Assembly: GCA_029953615.1 (NCBI GenBank)
Contig: CP124529.1
Coordinates: forward strand, 1,764,998 to 1,828,997
Length of the DNA stretch: 64,000 nt
DNA from: Pseudomonas putida
GTDB taxonomy: Bacteria; Pseudomonadota; Gammaproteobacteria; Pseudomonadales; Pseudomonadaceae
Reading direction: 5' to 3'
The notes under the pieces are model-generated. The model was given only the letters and a program-made list of their open reading frames with translations. It did no database searches and was not told where the DNA came from. Positions 1 through 9,493 of this stretch are shown in pieces. Within the stretch, counting starts at the first letter, position 1. Each line of letters starts with the position of its first letter. Position numbers and translations under genes: made by a program.

Positions 1-540
1 CGGGTGGCCAACCGCGCACACCGTGACCATTTCCACGCTGCCCAGGGCGCGCCGCTCCAGCGATGCCGGGATGCTTTCGTGGTGGAAGAACAGGCCAAGA
101 TCGGCGCGCCGCTCCACCAGCTTGCGCGCCACATCGCCTTGGGCGCCGCTGGCCAGTTGCACCTCCAGGAACGGGTAGCGGCTGGCCAGTTCGTCGAGGC
201 TGTCGATGACCGGCTGATAGGGCATGGCTTCGTCCTGGGCGACTCGCAGCAAGGCCTCCTGCCCGCGCATCAGCGCCAATGCACGGCCATCCAGGCGTTC
301 GCACTGGCGCAACAGTTCGCGGGCATCTTCCAGCAGGGCGCTGCCGTTTTCGGTCAGCTTGGGTTGCCGGCCACTGCTGCGCTCGAACAAGGTGACACCG
401 AGGTCGGTTTCGAGCAGGGCGATCGCGCTGCTGATCGCCGACTGGGCCTTGCGCTGCTCACGGGCCACGGCAGAGAACGAGCGCAGTTCTGCAACGCGCA
501 GGAAGGTACGTAGCTGTTCAAGGTTCCACTGCTCGGCCAT
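1..540 (-). CDS. LysR-family transcriptional regulator, 3' end outside window
   Basis: The minus strand starts at ATG 540 and reads MAEQWNLEQLRTFLRVAELR, then an N-terminal winged helix-turn-helix (residues about 5-65, with SFSAVAREQRKAQSAISSAI and LFERSSGR) and the beginning of a substrate-binding domain. The frame is open through base 1, so 180 codons are seen and the C-terminal part is missing. LysR proteins usually have about 300 residues. It is divergent from the SMR efflux gene at 626 across an 85-bp gap, so by the usual LysR arrangement it may control that gene. The effector cannot be told from the sequence. Confidence 0.88.
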   Translation of the reverse strand, partial: MAEQWNLEQLRTFLRVAELRSFSAVAREQRKAQSAISSAIALLETDLGVTLFERSSGRQPKLTENGSALLEDARELLRQCERLDGRALALMRGQEALLRVAQDEAMPYQPVIDSLDELASRYPFLEVQLASGAQGDVARKLVERRADLGLFFHHESIPASLERRALGSVEMVTVCAVGHP

Positions 541-625
541 CAACCTATCTCCCATAGTGATAGGTAATGACTTTACCCCATCCAGGTAACGCCTAGAATG
601 CCCCCCAGTTACCGGAGGATCCACC

Positions 626-958
626 ATGAATGCCTACACCTACCTCGCCATTGCCATCTGCGCCGAAGTCATTGCCACCGCATCCATGAAAGCGGTGAAA
701 GGCCTGAGCACGCCACTGCCGCTGCTGCTGATGGTGGTGGGCTATGGCATCGCGTTCTGGATGCTGACCCTGGTGGTGCGCAGCATTCCGGTGGGGATCG
801 CCTATGCCATCTGGTCGGGGTTGGGGATTGTGCTGATCAGTGTCGCGGCGCTGGTGATCTATGGGCAGAAACTGGATGTGCCGGCGATGCTGGGCATGGC
901 GATGATTGTGGGTGGGGTGGTGGTGATTCAGCTGTTTTCGAAGACGGCTGGGCATTGA
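626..958 (+). CDS. small multidrug resistance (SMR/EmrE-type) efflux transporter
   Basis: A 110-residue protein with four hydrophobic segments (about 3-22, 33-50, 58-76 and 85-104), the usual SMR size. Glu14 in IAICAEVIATASMK is the membrane-embedded glutamate that binds protons and cationic drugs in EmrE. The GIAYAIWSGLGIV segment is the typical third helix. SMR dimers exchange protons for quaternary cations or guanidinium across the inner membrane. A good ribosome site (GGAGGATCCACC) precedes ATG 626. It is divergent from a LysR gene. Substrate is not predictable: both EmrE-like and Gdx-like members fit. Confidence 0.88.
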   Translation: MNAYTYLAIAICAEVIATASMKAVKGLSTPLPLLLMVVGYGIAFWMLTLVVRSIPVGIAYAIWSGLGIVLISVAALVIYGQKLDVPAMLGMAMIVGGVVVIQLFSKTAGH

Positions 959-1028
959 TGGTTGCCGGGGTCTGGCGGGAGGTTGGGTCAGGGCTGCCAG
1001 GTGCTTGTCTTGATTCCTGGTGTCGCGT

Positions 1029-1060
1029 AGATCGAGCGCCGCGCGGGCGGCGCTCGATCT
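1029..1060. repeat. 32-bp perfect-arm palindrome, copy 1 (AGATCGAGCGCCG arms)
   Basis: Two 13-base arms, AGATCGAGCGCCG and its reverse complement, flank a 6-base loop CGCGGG. The same unit with longer arms and the reverse-complement loop lies at 24743-24792. It sits downstream of the SMR gene and upstream of the FAD oxidoreductase gene. It could act as a transcription-stopping hairpin or be a dispersed repeat. No T-tract follows. Confidence 0.8.
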
Positions 1061-1166
1061 CAAAGGCGCCATAAACCTCAAGGCGGCCACATGTCAGCCC
1101 GCACGCAATCCCTCTCGGGCCCGACCCTGTATACTTGCCAGCTGTCCCAGTCTTCGAGGTACCGCC

Positions 1167-2342
1167 ATGCCATCTGCCATTTCCACTGACGTGCTGATCG
1201 TCGGCGCCGGGGTCGCAGGCCTCTGGCTCAATGCCCGGCTGCGCCGCCTGGGCTATTCGACGGTACTGGTGGAACGCGCCAGCCTTGGCGGCGAGCAGAC
1301 CATCAAGTCCCAGGGCATTATCCATGGCGGCACCAAGTATGCCCTGCACGGCGCCCTCACCGGCGCTTCGGAAGCCATCGCCGACATGCCGCGTCGCTGG
1401 CGCGAAGCGCTAAGTGGCAGCGGCGAGCTGGACCTTACCAGCACCCGCCTGCTGTCCGACGCCCATTACCTGTGGTCGCCAGGCACCCTGGCCGGCAACC
1501 TCACCAGTTTCTTCGCCAGCAAGGCCGTGCGCGGCCGGGTCGACCAGGTAAAGGGCGAGCAACTGCCACCTGCGCTCCAGGACCGCGCCTTCAAGGGCAA
1601 GGTCTATCGCCTGGCCGAACTGGTCGTGGACGTGCCCAGCCTGCTGGCCAACCTGGCCCAGCTGGCGGGTGACAGCCTGCTCGCCGGCGAGCGCATCGCG
1701 CCACTGCGCATGGGCGAAGAGCTGGTCGGCCTGCGCGTGGACGGGCGCGACATCCGCGCCCAGCGCATCGTGCTCAGTGCCGGCGCCGGTACCGAAGAGC
1801 TGCTGCATGCCCTGGGCCTGAACCAGCCGGCCATGCAGACACGCCCACTGCACATGGTCATGGCCAAAGGTGCCAACCTGAAACCGCTGTACGCCCATTG
1901 CCTGGGCGGCGGGCCGAAGCCACGGGTGACGGTGACCACCCACCCGGCCGCCGACGGCCAGTGGGTCTGGTACCTGGGCGGTGACCTGGCCGAAGCCGAT
2001 GGCGTTGCCCGCGAGCCGGCTGCGCAAATCGCCGCGGCACAGAAAGAAATCGCCAGCCTGCTGCCATGGGTGGACCAGAGCCAGGTGCGCTGGGCGACCC
2101 TGCGGGTCGACCGGGCGGAACCGGCGCAATCGGGCCTGGTACGCCCGGACAACGCCTTCCTCGCCGACCAGCAACGCCTGCTGGTGGGCTGGCCAACCAA
2201 GCTGGCCCTGGCACCGGACTTCAGTGACCGGGTCATCAGCCACCTGGAGCGTGACAGCATCCGTCCGCAGGCGCAGGCCGACCTGGTCGACCTGCCACGC
2301 CCGCCGCTGGGTGTGCCGGCCTGGGAGCAACTGCTGTCATGA
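1167..2342 (+). CDS. FAD-dependent oxidoreductase (DAO superfamily)
   Basis: A 391-residue protein starting MPSAISTDVLIVGAGVAGLW, an N-terminal Rossmann dinucleotide-binding motif (GAGVAG). The later segment RIVLSAGAGTEELL is the second FAD contact typical of glycerol-3-phosphate dehydrogenase/D-amino-acid oxidase-like flavoproteins. I chose ATG 1167 because the Rossmann strand begins right after it; upstream codons run through a palindromic repeat and look non-coding. The stop codon overlaps the start of the aldo/keto reductase by four bases, so the two are probably co-translated. The substrate is unknown. Confidence 0.8.
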   Translation: MPSAISTDVLIVGAGVAGLWLNARLRRLGYSTVLVERASLGGEQTIKSQGIIHGGTKYALHGALTGASEAIADMPRRWREALSGSGELDLTSTRLLSDAHYLWSPGTLAGNLTSFFASKAVRGRVDQVKGEQLPPALQDRAFKGKVYRLAELVVDVPSLLANLAQLAGDSLLAGERIAPLRMGEELVGLRVDGRDIRAQRIVLSAGAGTEELLHALGLNQPAMQTRPLHMVMAKGANLKPLYAHCLGGGPKPRVTVTTHPAADGQWVWYLGGDLAEADGVAREPAAQIAAAQKEIASLLPWVDQSQVRWATLRVDRAEPAQSGLVRPDNAFLADQQRLLVGWPTKLALAPDFSDRVISHLERDSIRPQAQADLVDLPRPPLGVPAWEQLLS

Positions 2343-3151
2343 GCCTGCCCACCCTGCACAACTACCATCGCCCCTTGGGCAGCACCGGCTTCAAGGTTTC
2401 GCCGCTAGGCCTGGGCACAGTCAAGCTGGGCCGCGACCAGGGCGTGAAATACCCCACCGGCTTCACCATCCCCGGCGATGACGAAGCCCGCCTGCTGCTG
2501 GCCCAGGCCCGCGAGCTGGGCATCAACCTGATCGACACCGCCCCGGCCTACGGCCGCAGCGAAGAGCGCCTGGGCCCGCTATTGCGCGGCCAGCGCGATG
2601 ACTGGGTGATCGTCAGCAAGGTTGGCGAAGAATTCGACAACGGCCAATCACACTTCGATTTCAGCGCCGCCCACACCCGCCGCTCGGTGGAGCGCAGCCT
2701 GCGGCGCCTGGAAACCGACCGCATCGAGCTGGTGCTGGTGCATTCCGACGGCAACGACCTGGCAATCCTCGAACAGCAGGAGGTCTACCAGACCCTGGCC
2801 GAGCTCAAGCAGGAGGGCAAGATCCTCGGCTTCGGCCTGTCCGGCAAAACCGTCGCCGGCGGCCTGAAGGCACTGGAGCAAGGCGACTGCGCCATGGTCA
2901 CCTACAACCTCAACGAACAGGCAGAACGCCCGGTGCTGGACTACGCTGCCGAACACGGCAAGGCCATCCTGGTGAAGAAGGCCCTGGCCAGCGGGCATAT
3001 CTGCCTGGCTCCGGGTGTCGACCCGGTGCAAGCCAGCTTCGAGCTGCTGTTCGCCCACCCGGGCGTCAGCAGTGCTATCGTCGGCACCATCAATCCGTTG
3101 CACCTGGCCCACAACGTGGCCACCGTCGCCCGTATCCTGGGCCAGCATTGA
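2339..3151 (+). CDS. aldo/keto reductase
   Basis: A 270-residue cytosolic protein of the aldo/keto reductase (TIM-barrel) superfamily. It shows LGTVKLGR near the start, then NLIDTAPAYGRSEERLG with the catalytic Asp and Tyr, and a conserved SKVG segment in place of the usual Lys region; IELVLVHSDG follows the barrel core. The C-terminus (SSAIVGTINPLHLAHNV) is the usual NADPH-binding end. It overlaps the FAD oxidoreductase by ATGA. The pair may act on one substrate, but its identity is not evident. Confidence 0.85.
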   Translation: MSLPTLHNYHRPLGSTGFKVSPLGLGTVKLGRDQGVKYPTGFTIPGDDEARLLLAQARELGINLIDTAPAYGRSEERLGPLLRGQRDDWVIVSKVGEEFDNGQSHFDFSAAHTRRSVERSLRRLETDRIELVLVHSDGNDLAILEQQEVYQTLAELKQEGKILGFGLSGKTVAGGLKALEQGDCAMVTYNLNEQAERPVLDYAAEHGKAILVKKALASGHICLAPGVDPVQASFELLFAHPGVSSAIVGTINPLHLAHNVATVARILGQH

Positions 3152-3198
3152 GTTGCCCCAGGCCCAGCCTGGACTGACCCGACGCAAGGAGGAGCCTC

Positions 3199-4167
3199 GT
3201 GGCGCGAACGCTGATCCGCAAGAACCCGAGCAACTTCAAGACACTGCCGCTGCATGTCGAGGCCACGCCCGAAGGGCTGACCTACCAGAGCATCGGCATG
3301 CCGCTGAACTTTGCCCAGACCCAACAGCGGCGCAAGGCCATCCAGTTGGCCGATGTGCAACGTTTCGTGGTCGAACTGGCCAACCTGGGCGTGTCGGTAC
3401 GGCTGACCCTGCATTGGCAGAACCGCGATTACTGGGTGCTGGTGCGTCAGCGCCGGCAAGACCGTGGCGATGTGGTGCTGAAACTGATTTCCGGCTATGT
3501 GCCGGCGCAGGAGCTGAACCTGCCGTTGCATACAGCCGTGCAGGAAGTGGCCGAGGAATGCCTGCTGGAAACCCCGGAAGGCTGGCTGGGCGGGCGCTTC
3601 AACGACACCTGGCTACCCGTACCCTACGCTGCCGCCCTGCACTACCGCGAAACACCGCACTTCGTGCTGACCCCGGAGTCCGGTGCCGCACGCCCGGTGC
3701 ACTGCGGCAAGCTGATGCTGCTGGAACGGCCACGGGCGTATGTGCACTTGCCCACCGCCTCGCTGCAACTGATCTATGACATGCGCCTGCAGGTACCCCG
3801 GGACGCCAAGAAGCTCAGCCTGTTCCACGTTGATGAGCGGCTGGAGGGCGACCAACTGGTGGCGCGGCTCAACCGCAAGCGGCCAGACCTGTACCTGATG
3901 CCATTGAAGGACGGCCAGCCACTGGCTGAACTGTATACCGTGAGGAAGGATGAATTGGTGCCGGCGAGCACGCGCGGGCTGTACCTGGCCGAGAGTTTTG
4001 CACGGCAGGAGGGTTGGGTGGTCACGGACGAGCGGGTGCGCTGGAAGGATTGGGTGAAACAGCAGGGGTTGGTGGAGAGCAAGCCGGTGCGGGCATCGCA
4101 CCTGCAGCGGTTTGGCGACAAGGCGCGAGCGCTGCTGGAACGGGCGCGTACCTCCCTGAACAAATGA
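3199..4167 (+). CDS. conserved protein of unknown function with a Nudix-like motif
   Basis: A 322-residue soluble protein started by GTG 3199 behind a strong AAGGAGGAG ribosome site. I do not recognise a named family. Residues around 93-118 (GYVPAQE, nine residues, then QEVAEECLL) resemble the Nudix box Gx5Ex7REUxEExGU, with two extra residues and Gln for Arg. A later, basic C-terminal tail (DKARALLERARTSLNK) is helical. It lies between the oxidoreductase pair and hldE, convergent with hldE. The Nudix reading is an inference and the catalytic spacing is imperfect. Confidence 0.65.
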   Translation: MARTLIRKNPSNFKTLPLHVEATPEGLTYQSIGMPLNFAQTQQRRKAIQLADVQRFVVELANLGVSVRLTLHWQNRDYWVLVRQRRQDRGDVVLKLISGYVPAQELNLPLHTAVQEVAEECLLETPEGWLGGRFNDTWLPVPYAAALHYRETPHFVLTPESGAARPVHCGKLMLLERPRAYVHLPTASLQLIYDMRLQVPRDAKKLSLFHVDERLEGDQLVARLNRKRPDLYLMPLKDGQPLAELYTVRKDELVPASTRGLYLAESFARQEGWVVTDERVRWKDWVKQQGLVESKPVRASHLQRFGDKARALLERARTSLNK

Positions 4168-4183
4168 TTGGGGCCGCTATGCG

Positions 4184-4211
4184 GCCCTTCGCGGGCATGC
4201 CCGCGAAGGGC
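4184..4211. repeat. REP-type palindrome between convergent genes
   Basis: A perfect 28-base palindrome with 14-base arms (GCCCTTCGCGGGCA) and short GC-rich flanking stems. It lies 16 bases after one gene and 19 bases before the end of hldE, a position that would let it stop transcription or protect both convergent messages. Confidence 0.75.
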
Positions 4212-4230
4212 TGCACAGCAGCCCCGATTA

Positions 4231-5654
4231 TCAGTTCTTGCGAATCTTCTCGACGATCGCCGTGGTCGAGCTGTTCTCGACCAGCCCCAGCACCTTCACG
4301 GTACCGCCATAGGCCTTGACGATATCGGCACCTACCACCTGGTCGATGCCATAGTCGCCGCCCTTGACCAACACATCCGGCTTGACCTGGCTCAGCAGGT
4401 TCTCCGGCGTGCCCTCGGGGAAGCTGATCACCCAGTCCACCGCACCCAGCCCGGCCAGTACGGCCATGCGCCGGTCGACGCTGTTGATCGGCCGGCCCGG
4501 CCCTTTCAGGCGGCTGACCGAGGCATCATCGTTGACCGCGACGATCAGGCGATCGCCCTGGGCCCGCGCCTGTTCCAGGTAGGTGACATGCCCGGCATGC
4601 AGGATGTCGAAGCAGCCGTTGGTGAAGACGATCTTTTCTTTGTGCGCCCGCGCGTCATCAATGGCCAGCAGCAGCTGCTCCAGGCCCAGCACACCGCGCT
4701 CGGAGCCTTCCTCGCGCTGGATCGCCCGGCGCAGCTCGGGGGCACTGATCGCAGCCGTACCCAGCTTGCCGACCACGATACCCGCCGCCAGATTGGCCAG
4801 GGCCACCGCGTGGGGCAGGTCCTCGCCGGCAGCGATGGCCGCAGCGAGGGTGGAAATGACAGTATCACCAGCACCGGTCACGTCGAACACTTCACGCGCC
4901 CGCGCCGGCAGGTGCAGCGCCGGCTGGCCGCTGCGCAGCAGGGTCATGCCGTGCTCGCCACGTGTTACCAGCAAGGCGCCCAGGTCCAGGTCCTGCAGCA
5001 ACTGCAGGCCCTTGGCGACCAGCTCGGCTTCATCGGCGCAACGGCCGACGATGGTTTCGAACTCGCTGAGGTTGGGGGTGATGAGGCTGGCGCCACGGTA
5101 GATGGAAAAGTCCTTGCCCTTGGGGTCGGCCAGCACCGGAATGCCCTTGGCCCGCGCCGCCTGGATCAGGCTCTGGTGGTTTTTCAGTGCGCCCTTGCCG
5201 TAGTCCGACAGGACCAGCACCTTGACGCCCTCGAGCAGGCTGTCGACCTCGGCCCCCAGCGACAGCGGGTCGGTGGCGAACGGTTCTTCGAAATCGATGC
5301 GCAGCAACTGCTGGTGACGGCTCATGACCCGCAGCTTGACGATGGTCGGCTGGTGCGCGATGCGCTGGAACACCGAGCGCACGCCTGCAGCCTGCAGGCT
5401 GTTGGCCAGGCTGTCAGCGGCCTCATCCTGGCCGGTGACACCGATCAGCGAAGCCGGTGCGCCCAGGGCGGCGATGTTCAAGGCAACACGTTGGCCGCGC
5501 CGCCGGGGCGATCCTCGATCTGATCGACCTTGACCACCGGGACTGGCGCTTCAGGCGAAATACGCGAAGTACCGCCATGCCAGTAGCGGTCGAGCATGAC
5601 ATCGCCGACCACCAGTACCGGGGCTTGATCGAAACGCGGCATGGACAACTTCAT
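4231..5654 (-). pseudogene. hldE: hldE, bifunctional heptose-7-P kinase/heptose-1-P adenylyltransferase, frameshifted as given
   Basis: HldE makes ADP-heptose for the LPS inner core. Residues 1 to about 320 are a ribokinase-type domain ([15 protein letters not shown], later FDVTGAGDTVIS as anion hole and catalytic base). The C-terminal part is a nucleotidyltransferase with FTNGCFDILHAGH. The frame breaks near codon 55: AACGTGTTGCCTTGAAC at 5480-5492 reads as an extra GT (+2) compared with [12 protein letters not shown]. Removing two bases gives 473 residues, the length I recall for this protein in P. putida. The start at 5654 follows the MKLSMPRF segment. Because heptose synthesis genes are usually intact, a sequence error is likely. 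Confidence 0.9.
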
Positions 5655-5784
5655 GGGCAACCCATATGGAAATAATGAACAGGGGCAGGATATTAGCACA
5701 GGGTAGACGACGGCTTTATGGCCAGATCACCCCAGGAAAATTCCCGTGACAATCGGGGCCACGACGGCCCCGATCAACGAGGGT

Positions 5785-7594
5785 TCAGGTGATATCGGCC
5801 TTGGCCGGCTCATCCAGGCCCATGGCATGCAGGCGGGCATAATGGCCATTGGCCGCGAGCAGCTCGGCATGGGTGCCGCGCTCGACCAGGCGCCCTTGGT
5901 CCATGACCAGGATCTGGTCAGCTTTCTCGATGGTCGACAGGCGGTGGGCGATCACCAGCGTGGTACGACCCTGCATCACATGGTCCAGGGCCGCCTGGAT
6001 ATGCCGCTCGGACTCGGTATCCAGCGCCGAAGTGGCTTCGTCGAGGATCAGCAGCGGTGCGTTCTTCAGCAGTGCCCGGGCGATGGCCAGACGCTGGCGC
6101 TGGCCGCCGGAGAGCAGCACGCCGTTTTCGCCCACTTCGGTATCGAAGCCTTTCGGCAGCCGGTCAACGAACTCCTTGGCGTAGGCATCGGCCGCAGCGG
6201 CTTCGATGTCGGCGCGCGGAGCGCCGGCCAGGTCACCATAGGCGATGTTGTTGGCCACAGTGTCATTGAACAGGGTGACATGCTGGGTCACCTGCGAAAC
6301 ATGGCGACGCAGGTTACGCAGGCGATAGTTCTCGATCTCCACGCCATCGAGCAGGATCTGCCCTTGATCATGGTGATAGAAGCGCGGGATCAGCGCCGCC
6401 AGGGTCGACTTGCCGCTGCCGGAGCGACCGACCAGCGCGATCATTTGCCCCGGCTCGGCGACGAAGCTGATGTCGCTCAGCACCTCACGCTCGGTACCCG
6501 GGTAGGTGAAGCTCAGGTTGCGCACTTCCAGGCGCCCTTCCACCCGCTCCTTCTCGACGGTGCCACTGTCCACTTCAGGCGCTTCGTCCAGTTGCTCGAA
6601 GATGCTCTCGGCACCGGCCAGGCCCTTCTGGATGGTCGAGCTGACTTCCGAAAGCTGGCGAATCGGCTTGGGCAACAGGCCAGCGGCGGTGATATAGGCC
6701 ACCAGGTCACCGGCAGTGGACTCGCCACGCAGGAACAGCACCAGGAACATCAGCGCGGCCATGGCGGAATAGATCACCAACTGCAGCATCGGCGTGTACA
6801 GCGAGCCGGTCTTGGTCATGTGCAGCTGCTTGTCGGTATTGCTCTGGCTGGCCTTGCCGAAACGCTGCTTCTCGTAGGCTTCGCCACCGAAACTGCGCAC
6901 CACGCGGTAGCCCTGGATGGTTTCCGAGGCCACGTGGGTGACGTCACCCATGGCCACCTGGATCTTCTTGCTCTGCTTGCGGAATTTCTTTGCTGGCGAC
7001 GCTGACCATTACCGCGATCACCGGCAGGATGGCGACCATCACCAGGGTCAGGTGCCAGTTCATCCACAGCAGGTAGGCGAACAGGAACACCACGGTCAGG
7101 CCTTCGCGGATCACCACCTTGATCGCATCGGTGGCGGCACCGGTGACCATGGTCACGTTGAAAGTGATACGCGAAATCAGGTGCCCGGAGTTGTGGTTGT
7201 CGAAGTAGCGGTTAGGCAGCACCAGCAGCTTGTTGAACAGTTCCACACGCAGGTCGTGCACCAGGCACAGGGAAACCTTGGCCAGGAAGTAGTTGCCGAG
7301 GAACGAGCCCAGGCCCTGCCACGCGGCGATCAGGATGATCAGCAGCGGCACCGCCTGCAGCAGTTGCAGGTCGCGCAGGTAGGGGACGTTGGGGAACAAC
7401 ACCGCTTCGGGGTTGCTCAGGCCATCGACGAAATACTTCAGGATCCCGGCCAGCATCGGCTGGGTCGAGGCAAAGATCACGAAACCGATGATGCTCAGCA
7501 GGAAAATGCCGACATAGGGTTTCACATAGCTCAGCAGCCGGAAGTAGATCTTCAGGCTGGAGGTGTGTTCCGCCGGTCGCGGTGTTTCGGCCAT
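5785..7594 (-). pseudogene. msbA: msbA, lipid A-core flippase, frameshifted as given
   Basis: MsbA is the homodimeric ABC exporter that flips lipid A-core across the inner membrane. The N-terminal half has about six membrane helices (MAETPRPAEHTSSLKIYF onward). The C-terminal ATPase has Walker A GRSGSGKST, signature LLSGGQRQRLAIARALL and Walker B LLILDEATSALD. The frame breaks near codon 201: an extra T among 6989-6991 turns SKKFRKQSKK into a wrong frame that ends soon after. Dropping that base gives 602 residues. It follows waaL by 15 bp, and hldE comes next. msbA is essential in most bacteria, so the frameshift is probably an error. Confidence 0.92.
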
Positions 7595-7609
7595 TATCGA
7601 GCTCGCTGT

Positions 7610-8785
7610 TCAGGTTGAACCGGAAATTTTACCACAGGCGCCATCTTCGGCACGTCCCCATGGCAGCAACATGGCCAGGCCGACCGGCAGCCAGCTGATG
7701 AACCATTCGGCACGTGGCGTACCGGTGAGGCTGGCGGCATCGAACTGCATGGCCAGGGTCGAGTACACCCAGAAGCCGAGCAGGATCTTGCCGAACAGCG
7801 TGCCGCGTGCGCGGATGATTTCGCCCAGGGTGTACAGCCACACCATGACCCACAGCAGCATGCCCGGAAGGCCCATCTCCACTGCTATGTGGGTGAACAT
7901 GTTGTGGGTATGGTCGAAGTGCTTGCCCACTGCACTCACGTCGTATGCAGTCCCCAGGCCAAGCCCGGTCCAGGGATGCGCGGCGATCATGTCGACCACG
8001 GCATGGAAGATTTCCGGCCGGTAGGACGAACCGCGCTGGGCGATCAGGTCGTACACGAGATAGAAGGCCAGGCCGGTGGCAATCGCCGCCAGCATGGCGA
8101 ACACCCGGCTGTGGCGGTCGCGGAACCACAGCGGCGCCATGATCACCGTGAGCACCAGGGCCAGGACCGCGCCACGGCTCTGGCTGAGCATGGCAAACAC
8201 CCCCAGGCACGCCAGCGCTGCCAGCCACAACAACTGCAGGCCACGTTGCCGAGGCGGCTCGTAAAGCAGGAAGAGCACGGCTGCACCGATGACGTAGGCG
8301 CCCAGGATCGGGTGAGATATCTCGCCGATGCCCTGCAGGCGGGCGACCAACGGCATGCCCAGCACGCCGTAGAAATGGATGATCGAGACCAGCGCGGCAA
8401 CGGCCAGCAAGACGCTACCGGCCAGCAGCAGTTGACGAATGCGGGCCAGGCCAAGCTGGGCCAGCAGCGGGAACGCCAGCAGGAACACCAGGATGTAGAG
8501 CAGGCGCTTGGCCTCGCGCCCCGGCTCTTGCGCGGCCGACCAGAACAGGCTGAGCCCGCTCCATGCCAACAGCAGCAGTACACTCACCCACAAGGCCGGC
8601 TGACGCCGCCAGGCTTGCATGATGACGTGCCTCGCGGACCACGCCATTACCAGCGTCGGCAGCCACAGGAACAGCACAAGGCCCTGTTGATAGACCTTGT
8701 TGCTCGGTGCCAGGGCAATCGCTGCCAGGAACCAGACCAGACCAAACCCCAACCAGGCTCGCGCCCAGTTTTTTTCATACAACAT
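7610..8785 (-). CDS. waaL: O-antigen ligase-like membrane protein (WaaL family)
   Basis: A 391-residue polytopic inner-membrane protein with roughly ten to twelve hydrophobic helices and a large periplasmic loop near residues 220-290. In that loop, SSYRPEIFHAVVDMIAAHPWTGLGLG and the DHTHNMFTHIAVEMG segment match Wzy/WaaL ligases, where the late histidine is functionally important. It should join undecaprenyl-linked O-antigen to lipid A-core on the periplasmic face. It is next to msbA (15 bp) and occupies the position of PA4999 waaL. Its start codon lies only 10 bp from that of the divergent kinase-like gene, so one of the two starts may be placed too far upstream. Confidence 0.82.
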   Translation of the reverse strand: MLYEKNWARAWLGFGLVWFLAAIALAPSNKVYQQGLVLFLWLPTLVMAWSARHVIMQAWRRQPALWVSVLLLLAWSGLSLFWSAAQEPGREAKRLLYILVFLLAFPLLAQLGLARIRQLLLAGSVLLAVAALVSIIHFYGVLGMPLVARLQGIGEISHPILGAYVIGAAVLFLLYEPPRQRGLQLLWLAALACLGVFAMLSQSRGAVLALVLTVIMAPLWFRDRHSRVFAMLAAIATGLAFYLVYDLIAQRGSSYRPEIFHAVVDMIAAHPWTGLGLGTAYDVSAVGKHFDHTHNMFTHIAVEMGLPGMLLWVMVWLYTLGEIIRARGTLFGKILLGFWVYSTLAMQFDAASLTGTPRAEWFISWLPVGLAMLLPWGRAEDGACGKISGST

Positions 8786-8795
8786 CTTTCCCCCG

Positions 8796-9491
8796 ATGAA
8801 TCAAACACACCATCCAATGGTGCTACAGCATAATTTTCGGCATTATTGCCGGTCATTCTGTTCGCCCGACGACAAGGCTTTATTCATGCAATGCTCCCGG
8901 CTACCCCAGGTCGACTTCGATCAGCTGACACAAGGTGCACAGGTGCTTGAGGCAGACAGCCATGGTGCCAAAGTCTACCTGCTCGCGGATGGTAATTTCC
9001 TTAAGGTTTTCCGTAGGAAAAGACTGATTTCATCTGCACTGCTGCGTCCGTACTCGCAGCGCTTCGTCGACAATGCCGCGCGCCTTGCGCAACTGGGCAT
9101 CCCGACCCTGAACGTGATCAGCCAGCACAAGCTCGATGTGCCAGGCCGCACCGCCGTACTGTACCGCCCGCTGCCGGGGCGCACCTTGCTGCAGATGTCG
9201 CGCGAAGAGGGTTTCAGCTGGGACACCTACCTGCCGCGCCTCATCGAGCTGATCCGCCAGCTGCACCGCAGTGGCGTGTACTTCCGCTCGCTGCACCTGG
9301 GCAATGTGGTGGTCACCCCCGACCAGCAGCTGGGCCTGATTGACGTGGCCGACATGCGCTTCCTGCGCCCGCCGCTGTCGGCGCGCATGATCCGGCGCAA
9401 TGTGCAGCACATGGTGCGTTATATCGAACGGGAGAACCTGGGCGACCGATTCCCCCTGGCTGCCTTCGAGGCCGCCCTGCTGGCACGCTGA
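8796..9491 (+). CDS. LPS kinase-like protein (InaA/toluene-tolerance annotated family)
   Basis: A protein of up to 231 residues with a protein kinase-like fold: a glycine-free nucleotide loop (AKVYLLADGNFLKVFRRKR, with the ATP-binding Lys), then HRSGVYFRSLHLGNVVV (catalytic-loop region) and GLIDVADMRF (metal-binding Asp). Homologues at this locus (PA4998 in P. aeruginosa) are called kinases or, in P. putida, toluene-tolerance protein. It probably modifies the LPS core. The start is uncertain: ATG 8886, after AAGG, would leave a 100-bp AT-richer divergent promoter region and still keep the whole fold. It ends two bases from the convergent glycosyltransferase gene. Confidence 0.72.
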   Translation: MNQTHHPMVLQHNFRHYCRSFCSPDDKALFMQCSRLPQVDFDQLTQGAQVLEADSHGAKVYLLADGNFLKVFRRKRLISSALLRPYSQRFVDNAARLAQLGIPTLNVISQHKLDVPGRTAVLYRPLPGRTLLQMSREEGFSWDTYLPRLIELIRQLHRSGVYFRSLHLGNVVVTPDQQLGLIDVADMRFLRPPLSARMIRRNVQHMVRYIERENLGDRFPLAAFEAALLAR

Positions 9492-9493
9492 GG

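Noticed and set aside
4168..5523. A 451-codon frame opposite hldE
   Set aside because: It covers the same DNA as hldE and has no recognisable domain.
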